64,000 bases of DNA from Zopfochytrium polystomum (lineage: Eukaryota > Chytridiomycota > Chytridiomycetes > Chytridiales > Chytridiaceae), in assembly GCA_025765615.1 (NCBI GenBank), contig JAIVFJ010000154.1:62001-126000 (forward strand), given 5' to 3'. The first letter of the stretch is position 1, and every line of letters starts with the position of its first letter. A program made the position numbers and the translations under genes. The notes below the pieces were generated by a model. That model worked only from the letters and a program-made list of their open reading frames with translations, was not told where the DNA came from and searched no databases. This document shows, piece by piece, positions 31,716 to 48,000 of this stretch.

Positions 31716-32394
31716 TGGTGTGTGTCGATAGTAAAAAGGGCCGGCGGGCTGTCGACGGCGGCGTCGGGGGCGGCTTCGTGAGCGTGCGGGGAGAGGGCGT
31801 CGGCTGCAAGTCCGTGGGGAAGAGACAGATTGAAATCGGTGGATTGCAGACTGCAGGCTGCAAACTGCAGACAAGAAGAAGAACAAACGATCGACCGAGC
31901 CGCGAAGTTTCCTAAAATGGATAAAAAGCTTTGGTTCCGACACTCCGAAAACCCCACCGATAAGGAAACCCACCCAGCGGAGGTTCAGAATTGGACGGAG
32001 TTAAAGGACATACATACAAACATAGACAGCGCGAAAAACGGCTTTGTTTGATTTCTCGGACCTCCGATGGACCAAATGGGAGGTGACGTATTTGGCAAAC
32101 AGGAAACTGTCCGGAAACTAAAAATGTCCGGTCACTTGCAAGAGATTTATTCATTGTTTTGCGAGCTCGGCAAACTCCAACGCAGTCGTGGGACAAGTAA
32201 CACTCCCCGCGAGAAAGGCAATCTATCTCTCTCCTGTTAGATGGAAACGGAGGGCAAACACCTGCGCAAACACTGTCGTTACAACAATTATCATATGAAG
32301 GTCAAGGCGGACGAGCCCACGCAACAGAATCAAAGAACCAAAACAGGAAAGAAGGGAAGGAAAGTTATGGTTTCGTGGCAGCTCGGGCAGCCCA
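31716..32394. other. Intergenic upstream of ABCC gene A
   Basis: Probably the gene A promoter/leader plus the 3' flank of pseudogene B. There is a GC-rich minus-strand frame up to about 31970 continuous with exon 1, but without better evidence the Met at 31715 is preferred because gene C starts at the equivalent Met. Confidence 0.45.
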
Positions 32395-34395
32395 CTTCAG
32401 AGCCTCAAAGTTTCTTTCACCGGCTTCTGAATACGGCGCCCTCGCCTCGCGGCTTGTCCAGCAGGGCCTTAGGGCTGTCGAACTCGACAATCGTTCCGCG
32501 ATCCAAAACAAGCACGCGGTCGAATTCCGCACTTGCATTAAGTCTGTGCAATGGACATTACGGTCGCGTCGGCAAAGTGTGCGCGAAGGGACTCCTGTAT
32601 GAGGAGGTCGGCCGCGAGATCGACAGAGACAGTTTGCTTCATCGAGAAAGAGTAATTTGGATTTGTGGATGCTGTTGGTTAGGTAAAAACTCAGGACGAG
32701 AATCAGATCACGACGTCGTTTTCGGCATTGAAAGGAGGCTGGTGATCACCCACATTGCGCGGCCAAGGCACAGTAACTGTCGCTGTCCTACCAACAGGTT
32801 CGCACCGCTTTCCGTAACGGGACCATCCAGCTTTTCCGGCAGACCCGAGACGTATTCTTTCATCCCGACCATGGCCAACACTTCCCATAACTCTGCATCT
32901 GTATGTTTGCCCTCGGCATCGACGTTGGAACGGATTGTTCCAGTTAACAGAGTTGGCTCCTGCGTAATGATCTGGAGCCGCGATCGCAAGGTGGAAAGAC
33001 CGATTCCGGAAATGTCGACGCAGTCGATTGGAATGGTTCCAGCAGTCGGCTCAACAAGACGGAATAGGACAATCAGAAGCGTGGACTTGCCGGAACCCGT
33101 TCGACCCACAACACCAATCTTTTTCTGAGAAAAAACGTTAGACACAAAAGTTGTTTTTGGTGGTCAGAGCAACGTCTGAACAAAACGGCCCCACCGTTTC
33201 TCCGGGCCGTACATCATGGAGAAGTCCTTGAGAACAGCATGGTTTGGTCTGCTCGAATACCGCACTTCCATATTGGAAATACTTACAACCCCAGTGCTCG
33301 GCCACATTGCATACGGGTCGGTAGGGAGCTCTGCTGCAGCCTCGTTTGGGATGCCTTTGCAATAGTGTTCGAGTCGCTCGACCGAGTTCATCTGCACAAT
33401 TAAGAACACATCAAGAAAGGGCAGCCGTCCTACCAGTCCTGTAGTTCCAAAACAAAGAGTCGAAGCAACAATTAACTCGGCCTCTGCAAACGCCCTGATC
33501 ATCAACCCCAGCTGTCGATGACACCCAGAGCATTCGTCAAGGTCAAACTGATGGACGCCGAGTCAACTTTTCCAGCGACACCAAGGAGCGAGATGGTGAG
33601 TGTGATAAGGGCCGACAAGAGCTCAATCCGTATAGCCACCCAAATAGTCAGGCGTACAGGTAGTTTGGAGCATTCGAAAGATCCGTTCAGCAACCGCTGG
33701 CGGGAGATGACGGAAAGCGCCGATCGAAGGGATACCGGTCAGCGATTCCGAGATGTGGAGTACAGGGGTGAATGTTGGGTGTAGTCTGAGCGCTTGAGTT
33801 CAATGCGAGAGGCTCGGTAGAAGACCATCACAAATAGTAGAGGCACAGCAACGGAATGATGAGGGCTAATTTTCGAATGTCGCCGGTTGGTGAGTTGATG
33901 TGGCCCTAAAGACAGCGGGAACATACCAAGGTGAACAGGGAATTTTGCTTATTAGGAGCCAACGAACTGAGCAGAATGGCGCCGGTTGCAATAATGGGAT
34001 TCGATGTATTTGCTGAAACGGTTCAAAATCCGACCAATTGGCTGTTCAACGTTGAGGAGAAAGCGGAGATTTGGTTACCCAAAAGGTACCGACCATAAAT
34101 CCCATTTTTCACCTGACTCTCAAAAAAGAACATTGGCGCCCTCATCAAGCGCGTAAGTGCAGCGTTATGATAGCGAACACTGGCCACAAATATTCCCGCG
34201 ACAACCAAACCAACCCATATGACGTTGTTGTTTACGAAGTGATTCCGGCCCTCGCTCCGAAACGGCCAGCACGCCGGAGTCGACGACAGCGGCCTCGGCG
34301 AAACGTAAACCTTCAGTCTCTTCGAAATGTGGAGAGAATGTTGGAAAGAGCATCGCCGCAGTCGCCGTCTTTCATGTGAAAGAGGTCCTATCAAC
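32395..34395 (-). pseudogene. ABCC pseudogene B: TMD1-NBD1 deleted
   Basis: Truncated paralogue of genes A and C. It begins with the start of the second exon (FHMKDGDCGDALSNILSTF, matching the DLFxMRDxDRAxxLSxVL block), then after about 40 codons joins directly to TMD2 (NNVIWVGLVVAGIFVASV, MRAPMFFFESQ). TMD1 and NBD1 are absent. NBD2 is recognisable ([42 protein letters not shown]). Further damage: frame break in [15 protein letters not shown], a damaged 80-aa helical block (about 33930-33650), and a one-base gain at DEA-NCLC where A has DEATASVD. It cannot make a transporter; it is an internal-deletion derivative of a once full gene. Confidence 0.88.
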
Positions 34396-34587
34396 ATGGG
34401 AATGGGGGGTGGTTACATGGGCCTGAACGAAAATTTAAATAGGGGAACGTCAATTTCGAATCTGCTTGTTTTTGATGTCCCACACTGTATTTCTGAACTC
34501 TCCTCCTATTTATATCGAAGACCGAAAGGCGATATCGGCATAAACACAATCATCGGTGATGTGAGAGCGTCTGTAGTGTAAAAAAAA

Positions 34588-39717
<5,130 letters not shown>

Positions 39718-39930
39718 TAGTGTGCGAGTTGCACTCTGCGCGAGTCTCGGTAGTCGCAGCAACTAGTTGCAGGGTGATGCGGAGGCAGACCAACCAACAC
39801 AACGAGCAGTTGCGGTTGCTTTTGTCTTAGTGTGGGGCGTGGGCCAGATTTCGGGGGCAAAGGAGGATTGGAAGCAGAGAGTGTTGGTCAATATTTGTTC
39901 TTTGATTCAAATACATAGAAATGGAGAAGC

Positions 39931-39991
39931 GGAGAGAGAGAGAGAGAGAGAGAAATTGTGTGTGCGTGGGTGTGGAAACACGACAAAAAAA

Positions 39992-40008
<17 letters not shown>
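39931..40008. repeat. (GA)n followed by A24
   Basis: GA dinucleotide run 39931-39953 and a 24-base A tract 39985-40008 grading into AAAAG repeats. Confidence 0.9.
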
Positions 40009-40027
<19 letters not shown>

Positions 40028-40159
40028 GAAAGAAGGTTCGCCGACCCCGGTTGCGAATCATGCCCTCCACCCCCACGTTTGTCCCGACAGGCAGGCAATC
40101 GTCACCTTGTGCAGCGCATAACGAGGTTGGCATGCTGTTGTTGCCCGACGAATGAAAAT

Positions 40160-40242
40160 TGTTGGCAAAACAAAAATTAAAAATTAAAAAAAAATAACAA
40201 ATAAAAAATAAAAAAATTAAAAAATAAAAAAAATATAAAAGC
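40160..40242. repeat. AT-only low-complexity tract
   Basis: About 80 bases of A with scattered T and almost no G or C, read as degenerate AAAAAT units. Confidence 0.85.
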
Positions 40243-41030
40243 ACGTCGCCGCATCCACCCCCCAAGAGTGAAGTTAGTGAGCCAATCCATCCCCCATCCA
40301 CACTCTCGATCTTCCCCACTCCACTTCCTTATTACAAACCCCGTCGTTTCTTCGTCCGCTTGCCCGTGCCGGTCAATGTTGTTTGTTTATTATTTGTTTG
40401 TTTGGTTCATCCGAACCTGTTACATAATAAGCCAAAACAAAAGGGGAAAAAAGGCCAAAAAAGGAATGGGTGGCACCCTCCAAGCACTGGTTTCCAGATG
40501 CGTGACTGCGCTACCTTTCTTCTTGTTCAGAGCTACCCGCTGCTGCACTCTAATTTACGCTGGTTCTGCGCGTTCAACGCAGTTCGCTCACGCGTACGTG
40601 GCCGTCCAAGACTTGCACTCAATCCATCTATTATTTTTGCAGTTTATAATGCTTTTATTTCCTTTGCAGCTTGGACCCACCATCCAAATCCCTCCGTTGA
40701 GTGATCTCAGGTACCACTGCAATAAGCAAGCGGCGGCCGGATGATAGCAAATTGTTGCGACAAGAAATGTATTGAAAAGAGCCCTTATATTTTAATATTG
40801 AACGCCCTCCCAAGGGGGGTCGGGAGAAATCAACGTCAGCCAACTGCACGAAGAACTTAAACTCAGCCGCTGATCTCACAAAAATTGGACTAATTGATAT
40901 ATCAACGAAAAAACCTCAAGAAAAGGATCGAGATGCCGCGGCTCGAAGAACGGAAGCTAAAAACAGGCAGCTGGGGCAGTTGAGGGAAGAAAACAAGCCG
41001 TAGCGGCCAATCACGCCAGATCAGCGGCTG

Positions 41031-41187
41031 GGACTTGTTTTCGACCTCATATGGTGGGCAAAATGGAGCATTGAGAAGAGTGAGAACGACCAAGGAATCG
41101 CCCCCAATGAGGAAACCAAAGACAAGTCCATCGACGACACCAAGGTGAGCGGCGGTGCATTGGATAGGACTTGTTTTCGACCTCATA
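41031..41187 (+). repeat. 21-bp direct repeat pair
   Basis: GGACTTGTTTTCGACCTCAT plus A occurs at 41031-41051 and again at 41167-41187, 136 bases apart. The flanks differ. Confidence 0.85.
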
Positions 41188-42017
41188 GGGGGAGGTGCGC
41201 GAGGAGATGGGAGTGGGGAGGTGGAATTGCAGGATATTCCGCGATAACAGTGCCGATGCACGGTCAATAAACATTTGGTTGAACCGTCGTCGTAATGGCA
41301 CAGCGCGCGCTTGGTCCCCTGTGCCCTCTCTCCGGAAAGCTGTGTGTTTCATGTGGAGAAAGGGAAGAGTGGCATGGGCCTGCCATCGTACTGATGGTCA
41401 CGCCTGGATGTGGTGCGCCGGGGCCGAGTTCAAGATTTCGGTACTGGCGGGCCAAGGGGGCGGCGCGGCCCACAGGGCGGGGTGGTGCTGGGTTGGGCTT
41501 GGTTGAGCTTGGTTGGGCTTCGTTGACGCTTGGCGGGGAGAGGCACCGTGCGAGGTACCTTTTTATACTCCAGCCACTGGTTCTGAACCCAGCTGGGTCA
41601 AAGAAAAAATCTCCGACGCGGTGCACAAAACACTGAAGGCCATAAAGAGACGCTAGCCCGATTGATGAGGAACGCATATCCACGCGAAGCTTTGCGAGAG
41701 TGATCGCTGGGCTGGTAAGCGTGCGCCCAGACCGCAGACTGCACGCCGCTCGGGAATTTGCTGCTAGTTTTGGCGGCCGATTGTTGAGTGTTGGTGCCGC
41801 ATTCGCATCTGTCACTTTCTTTTCTGTCGATCCAACCAACTGTGCGCCATTGCCACACAATCCGTGAAGAGCAGCACACGTTCAGCGGCCTACCATTCGA
41901 GTGAGGGTGAGGTTTGAAGACATGCCACACGTCAGGCTGACGTGAGTGCCGGTTCATGATCACGTCAAGAATGTCGCCTCCCTTCTGCAACTGAGGAATG
42001 GGATCCCCGGAGCCAAG

Positions 42018-45000
42018 ATGTCTCCCATCACCTACGAGCTGCCAAAGAGCTGTCAAATAGTAGTTGATATTCGATTTAATAACAAACTGCGGGAAATGGA
42101 TCGCAAAGGCCTGAAGCTTGACGTGATACAAGCGCCGTCGCTCACGTCCTCGTCGGGCCCATCAACTCCGTCAACCGCAATGTTGCCAATCGAAATAAAT
42201 CTATCCAGGGTACTCCCTGCTGGCCAAACTTCTTCAATACTGCTTTGGGCAAGGCTAATTCCCCAAAACTTTCTTTTCGATCAGACCGCCATGAATGGAT
42301 TTTGCGCATTTAAGCACGAAGGGCAGGCAGACGACCAGTCTGTAAGCAGCATTGAAGAGTACCTGGCACTTTTCAGGGCCGTTGCAGAGGCGTCCATTCC
42401 GGTTGTGGGCGGCTCTGCCGCGTACGGATTCTCCGCAGATCAGCTGTCACGCATCTTTGCGGCGTTGTCTTGCCTGGAGGGAGGCAGAGGCACCGGCCTT
42501 AGGGGATGCCTGTCTGTCCTCATGTGGCTGCCGCAGTACGCATGCGTCTTGTACAGCGCCGAGTGTGGCGCCCTCGAGCTGCAGCTCCACCTCTGTGCCT
42601 TGGACGGCTGGAAGTACTCCCCGCAGCTCGCCCATAACGCAACCGTGCACCACTTGGCCGTTTCAAGCCATTGCAATGTGCTCGTGTGCGAAACCGTACC
42701 AACTGCGCTGAAAAATAAGGTTCTCGACAAGTTGAATGATCTACTCGGTGAAGCGGCTTGTCACGTGGGAAACAACCGGTCGGCTGCCCGCGCATCACTG
42801 GGCCATCAACATACACCGTCGTTTGTTCAAGCTATCCTTTCCAACGCTGTCGACGCCGTGGTCGGCCAAGGCAAAACAGCTGACCAGTGTCTCCCTTGTG
42901 GAGGTACAACAGATGTAGGCCTCCATACCGGCGGTCTTCCAAGGAGCACTTCTTACCGCCTTGTCGTCCGTATGATCGCCACTTTCTTGTGTGACCCATT
43001 TCTGTTCGAAAAGTTGCTCTTGCACAAATATCTGGCGGTCTTTGAGAATCGCCTGAGCCTGCTGGAAGATGATACCGATTTTTTCAATCCGCGTGGTGTA
43101 GACGAGTGTGCTATGTTGCTGGACATGGCGGTGGGTATAACCTTGAAACTTCATGATGCGAAGCGAAATTGCGACGGCGCAGAAACCATCATAGCAGACA
43201 ACAGCAGACGATTAAAGACGTACATCGCTGATTTTGGCAAAACGGGAGCAGCTCGATACGAGATCCAGTGGGATGCTCTGAAATCCTGCGATTTCACAAA
43301 TTTGTCGAAGTTCTGGCCAGAGCTCAATGTGGGTTAAATCCTTTAATCCACCGTCTTTCTTTTTGCTGACAACAGATCGCAGGTGCAAACGGCTCAATCG
43401 TTCAGTCCCGAGCAAGCCCACTCGAAGTTGCAGCATTTCGACATGTTGGACACATTCGAGTTTCGTGCTGTCGACCGCTGGTACTCCAACCCTCTGTTTA
43501 ACACTTCCGACCCGTCGCCGTGCTTGGCTGCTTCGGCGACCGTCTCGAAATTCTTCTACGAACAGTCGATAAGTCTAAATGACGGCAGCCGTTGCTGTTC
43601 ACTCACGGAAGAAGATGTGTCCGCAATATCGAACATTGTCTGCACGCATCATGAGCGCGTTTCCAGTTGGCTCGACTCCGGAGATTCAGAGCATCTGACG
43701 TTTGCTGCTCAGCGGAGCGAGGAACTCCTGATCGTTTGGATTGGGACTTGCCTCGTCCACCAGCACCTCACGAAAACGTGCTCGCTTATAAGGGGTTATG
43801 CCTGCGTTCTAGACGACAAGCTTCTGGCTTACCTCTCGCTACGGGATAAGTTTGCGTTGGATGCCTGCTCTAATGTGAGGAATTACCTGCGCAGAGTGAA
43901 CAGTGGGAAACTTGGGACTCTATTTTCACTCACGAAGCCACAATCAACGATCGAGTTTGCTCGGCACTACGCAGCGGCAGACCCAACGATGAAAGAGTTT
44001 TGGAGGGAAGAGCTGCGAGAATGCAAGCGAAAAGAGACTTGTAATTTCGACCAAGTTACAGAGAAGCAAAGGATGGCCGCGGGTCTTCGTGACGATATCA
44101 GCAGATTTAACACGGAAGTCACAGCAAAAGCGAATGAGATTCAGCGCCTGAGCAGGAGCCAGTCTGAAACATACTATCGAAGTCAACTTTGGAACAACTT
44201 GGCGGAGAAAATAAGTGAGAAGTTGACCAAAATTGTTTCTCCTGAATTTGTATATTCGAACAGAGCACGCCTCGAGACAACAGGAAGAATTACAAGCATC
44301 ATTGAACGCGGCCAAATACGAGTTAGAGCTCACTCTGAGACCACCCCCCTTCATCAAACATGTTCTGCCAAAATTGGAAAGCTTGGCTCAGCCTATTATT
44401 TTCTTTTACCACATTCCCAGTGCCCTCCAGCATTATTCTAAACTGTGTTTTCTGTCTCTCGATGTTGCTTTTCCTCGAAAGCCTTGGCATCGATCTAGTG
44501 AAGTTCCGAAAGCCCCCGAAAATCCCGAGAGCCAGTATCCCCAATGGATTCTGCATTACGAAAAGTGGAAGGCCCCAACTCGATCCTTTACACCTAAGGA
44601 CTCGCACTTTCCTATTGTTTCAAGATCCTTAAAGGTTCCCAACGATCTCGGTCCGTTTTCCAAATCCGTGGACAATATAAGTAGTCCAGAGCAGTGTTCG
44701 TGGTATCCAGACTTTTCCAGCACACTTTCCTCTCCGGATGGTACCGACCCTGGATCCGCACAACTGGCCGATATAGTCAATTACTTCGAAGAGAAACTTC
44801 CCAAAACGTACGAACCCCTGCAATGGTTTGTGAATTACCCTGAACCTGTGGATAAGCCGTCATCGCGAGGAAATAGATCAATTGCCTCGATCGACCACCT
44901 TCGGGACCTTAAGCTTGCGAACCATCAAAAAGAAGACTATCTGCTTCTCGGAATCGTGCGGTCGTTTCCGAATCAGCAGTTTCGGAAAGTCCTTGAAATT

Positions 45001-48000
45001 CTTTCGAATTTGAAGTTTCCGTTGTCCCATGAGGTGTCCACAACGACTTTATGGCAGGCCCTATTGCAGCTTGGCAAGGCGAACGAATCAGGCGAGTTGA
45101 TATGGCGCAAAGAGTGGGACTTTGGCAAAGACAGCCTCCACGCCGCGTTGATGGAATGGGTGAATTTGTTCTCTGCGTCGTCAAAGAGGTACGCGGACTG
45201 CCTTCCCGTCGCCCAGATTGCCGAATTCAGTGCCCAGCACATTTGCTCCGAGACTTTCGAGGTGGTACTGCTGAAGATCTGCAACGCTGCACTGACGTGG
45301 GCCGCCGAGATTCGCGAAAAGATTTGTCGTGAGACGACTCTCGACGCTGTCAGCCAACGAGATCTACGTGCGAGGGAGTGCATGATGATGGGCCATGCGA
45401 CGCTGTGCCATTCGCGCTCGACAGTCAACGTTCCGTCTACGGCCAGCTTCACAAAGGCCTTTGCCGTTTTTCGAGCTTTGCTCCCGCATGGCAGCTTCAA
45501 AGCCGACATGGCAAAAACTCTGAGGAGACTCGAAATTTTGGCTCTAGACCTCGCTTCATCGCGGTTCGCATCGTCTGCCAAGCTTGCCGAGACAAATGCG
45601 CACGAAATCTTGACGCCAGCCGCGCGGGCCGTGTTTGATCAGTTGCCAGAGGTCCTCAGCTGGCAGGGTTTTGGTGGCTGCACTGGGTGCTTCTACGCTG
45701 TTGCCAACGGAGACATAGTGTCTATCAATATGCTCGAAGGTGTAGTGCACCTTAATGGGCTGCCGCCAGCCGGACTTCCTCAATCAGTGAGAGGCTCTGC
45801 CTTCTACAAGCGGCATTTCGGAAGCCGCGATTTTCAGGTTTCTCGTACAGGGTTCTCGTTCGGAACGTCTCTTCCAATCTACGGGGATCACTACAGGTTT
45901 TGCATCTGCGAAAACGAACAGATTCGAATCCGCCAGTTACCAGAAACAGATAACGATTGGAACTACTGCTTGGAATTGCTCGATTTCAATTGCCAGCCGC
46001 GCATGGAGTGGTGGGCTGATCTTCCTGTACGGCTGCAGAAAATGCACAGCCACTGGATTTCTTCGGCGCTCTCTGTTGTGTTGTTACGGGGAGTTCGATT
46101 TCCGAGCAAAGAAATTCAAACTAGCTTCCTTGTGTCGTTGGAGGACGATGACGGGACGTGCTACGCTGTCTCTCACTTTGACCAAAACAAGAGCTTGGAG
46201 GAGCTTGTCTCCAAAAGATCGGAATACGATAAAATGATACGGCCCCCAGCTGAAGCCTCCCTATTGTGGGCAAGAAGGTTTGAGTTCCCCCAATTCGTGC
46301 ACTTTCTTCAAACCCCGCGCGGCTTCGTCAGAGCCCAGCTTCCGCGATTTCGGCTTGGGTTTTCGGAGCGAGAGAGTAACGATCGACGCCTGTACAGCGA
46401 CGAGTACGCTGGGTATTTCCTTGACAATATCGGGAATCTGGACAATTTCTTGCCAGGATTCTATCATTACTTGGTGCTGAGGCCTGTGCAATCGGATCAA
46501 CCACTGAAGCTCATTGTTCCAGACGGCCAAGTGGTGGTGCAAGACGGCAACACAACCATCAATGTGAGTCCAGATTGTGACGCTGAGATCAGCCATTTCG
46601 TGTTCGATCTTCGGAATACCCTTGGAATCTTCACCTCGACAACTCTCGCTGCGCGGCTCCAGCTTGCCGCAATTTATTCAGCCGCTGGGACGCTTGTTCC
46701 AGATATGCGACTAGGAATGACTGGTTGTGAGGCCGCCCTCGAAATTGTTCGACAGTGTTGGACAAACAAACCTCTCTCTGTAGCTGAGACGGAAAAGATC
46801 GAGAACATACTACAATTCGCACATCCTGAACCGGCGCTGTGCATTGCTGCATCCGAGCTGCGCGATTTCTCGGAGCGGACGGCATTTCTGTTCAGCCCAT
46901 CAACAAGCCCTGCGACATCTGCGTCGTTCCGAAACCTCAAGCAGTTTTCGGTTGCGAAATCAGAGTACGGCAAGAAATTTGAGCGTCCGTTGTGGAGCAA
47001 TGGTTTACGACAGTTTCGTCTGCACCACCGCAATATTTATCACTCGCCAGAATTTATAGAAAGGAATGAGGAATTTAGGCCTTCTCCGCTTCAATCGTGC
47101 CCTGTAAAGGCCCTTTATGTCAGGGAAAGAGAAACTGAGTTGAAGAAGCTGCTCATTAGAAAGGGTAAATCAACTCGAAACGATCCCGTTAATCGGCCTT
47201 TTCCGCTTAAAGACGAGGGTGAGAACCGCGTCGAGCGGACGCTTTACCGTGACTTGCGAAAGAGCTGGGATAGCTTTTGCCAGGCAGATGCTTTCGAGCT
47301 CCCCAAGGATATCGATAGACTTAAGGCCGACATTGGACGTAAGTGTTATAACTAACGTTACCGTTCAAATGAATCAAACTTACTCCTTAGCTTCGGTGCT
47401 AGGTATCCTTGCGAACGTGCGAGAAAACCATGGGGCCACTCTTACATACGTTCAAGGTTCTTTCAAACAGTCAAGAACGCGAACTGAGTTCCTTTTGAAA
47501 CTGCATACAAACCGCGCTGCGCAGCCTCTCTTCACCGATTACTTGCGAATTGCCATGCATCAGGAAGCCTTGGGATGGTTGCAACCGTATCTCAGTTCTG
47601 AGCAAAGGGTGAGCCTGCGACGAGGCATCCTTGTTCTCCTTGCACTCGGCGTTCTTGAGGAAAAGTTGGTTCGAATTGGAAGATACCTAGAAGATCCAGC
47701 ATTCCACAGTCACGCCATTCGTGAGCTACTGGCCGCCCGTGAATGGAATATTGAGAAGTTCTATTTCTGGCTCGTATTTGAAGTAGAAGCTGGTTTGCAG
47801 ATCCGGCCGGAGCAGCACCTCATTGCCCAGCACTTGATCGACACGCCGCAAGCAATCTGTCAACTAAACATGGGCCTTGGCAAGACGCGCGTCATTCTGC
47901 CAATGCTCGTGCTGCACTTCTGTTTCGCCGACTCGAAGCCAGAGAACACCGTGCTGCGTCTCAATTTTCTGCAGGCTCTTATTCCTGAGGCAGTCCATTA

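Larger units (their letters stand above)
39718..42017. other. Large intergenic region, repeats only
   Basis: 2.3 kb between ABCC gene C and the DUF3638 gene. Contains (GA)n at 39931-39953, an A24 tract at 39985-40008, an AT-only stretch at about 40160-40242, and a 21-bp direct repeat (41031-41051 and 41167-41187). Open frames here lack recognisable motifs. The two flanking genes are divergent, so both promoters should lie in it. Confidence 0.55.

Noticed and set aside
40268..40744. Plus-strand frame of 158 codons
   Set aside because: No motif, composition typical of non-coding DNA, no splice or homology support.
41395..41470. tRNA-like GTTCAAGAT T-loop
   Set aside because: No acceptor, D-arm or anticodon stem can be paired around it.
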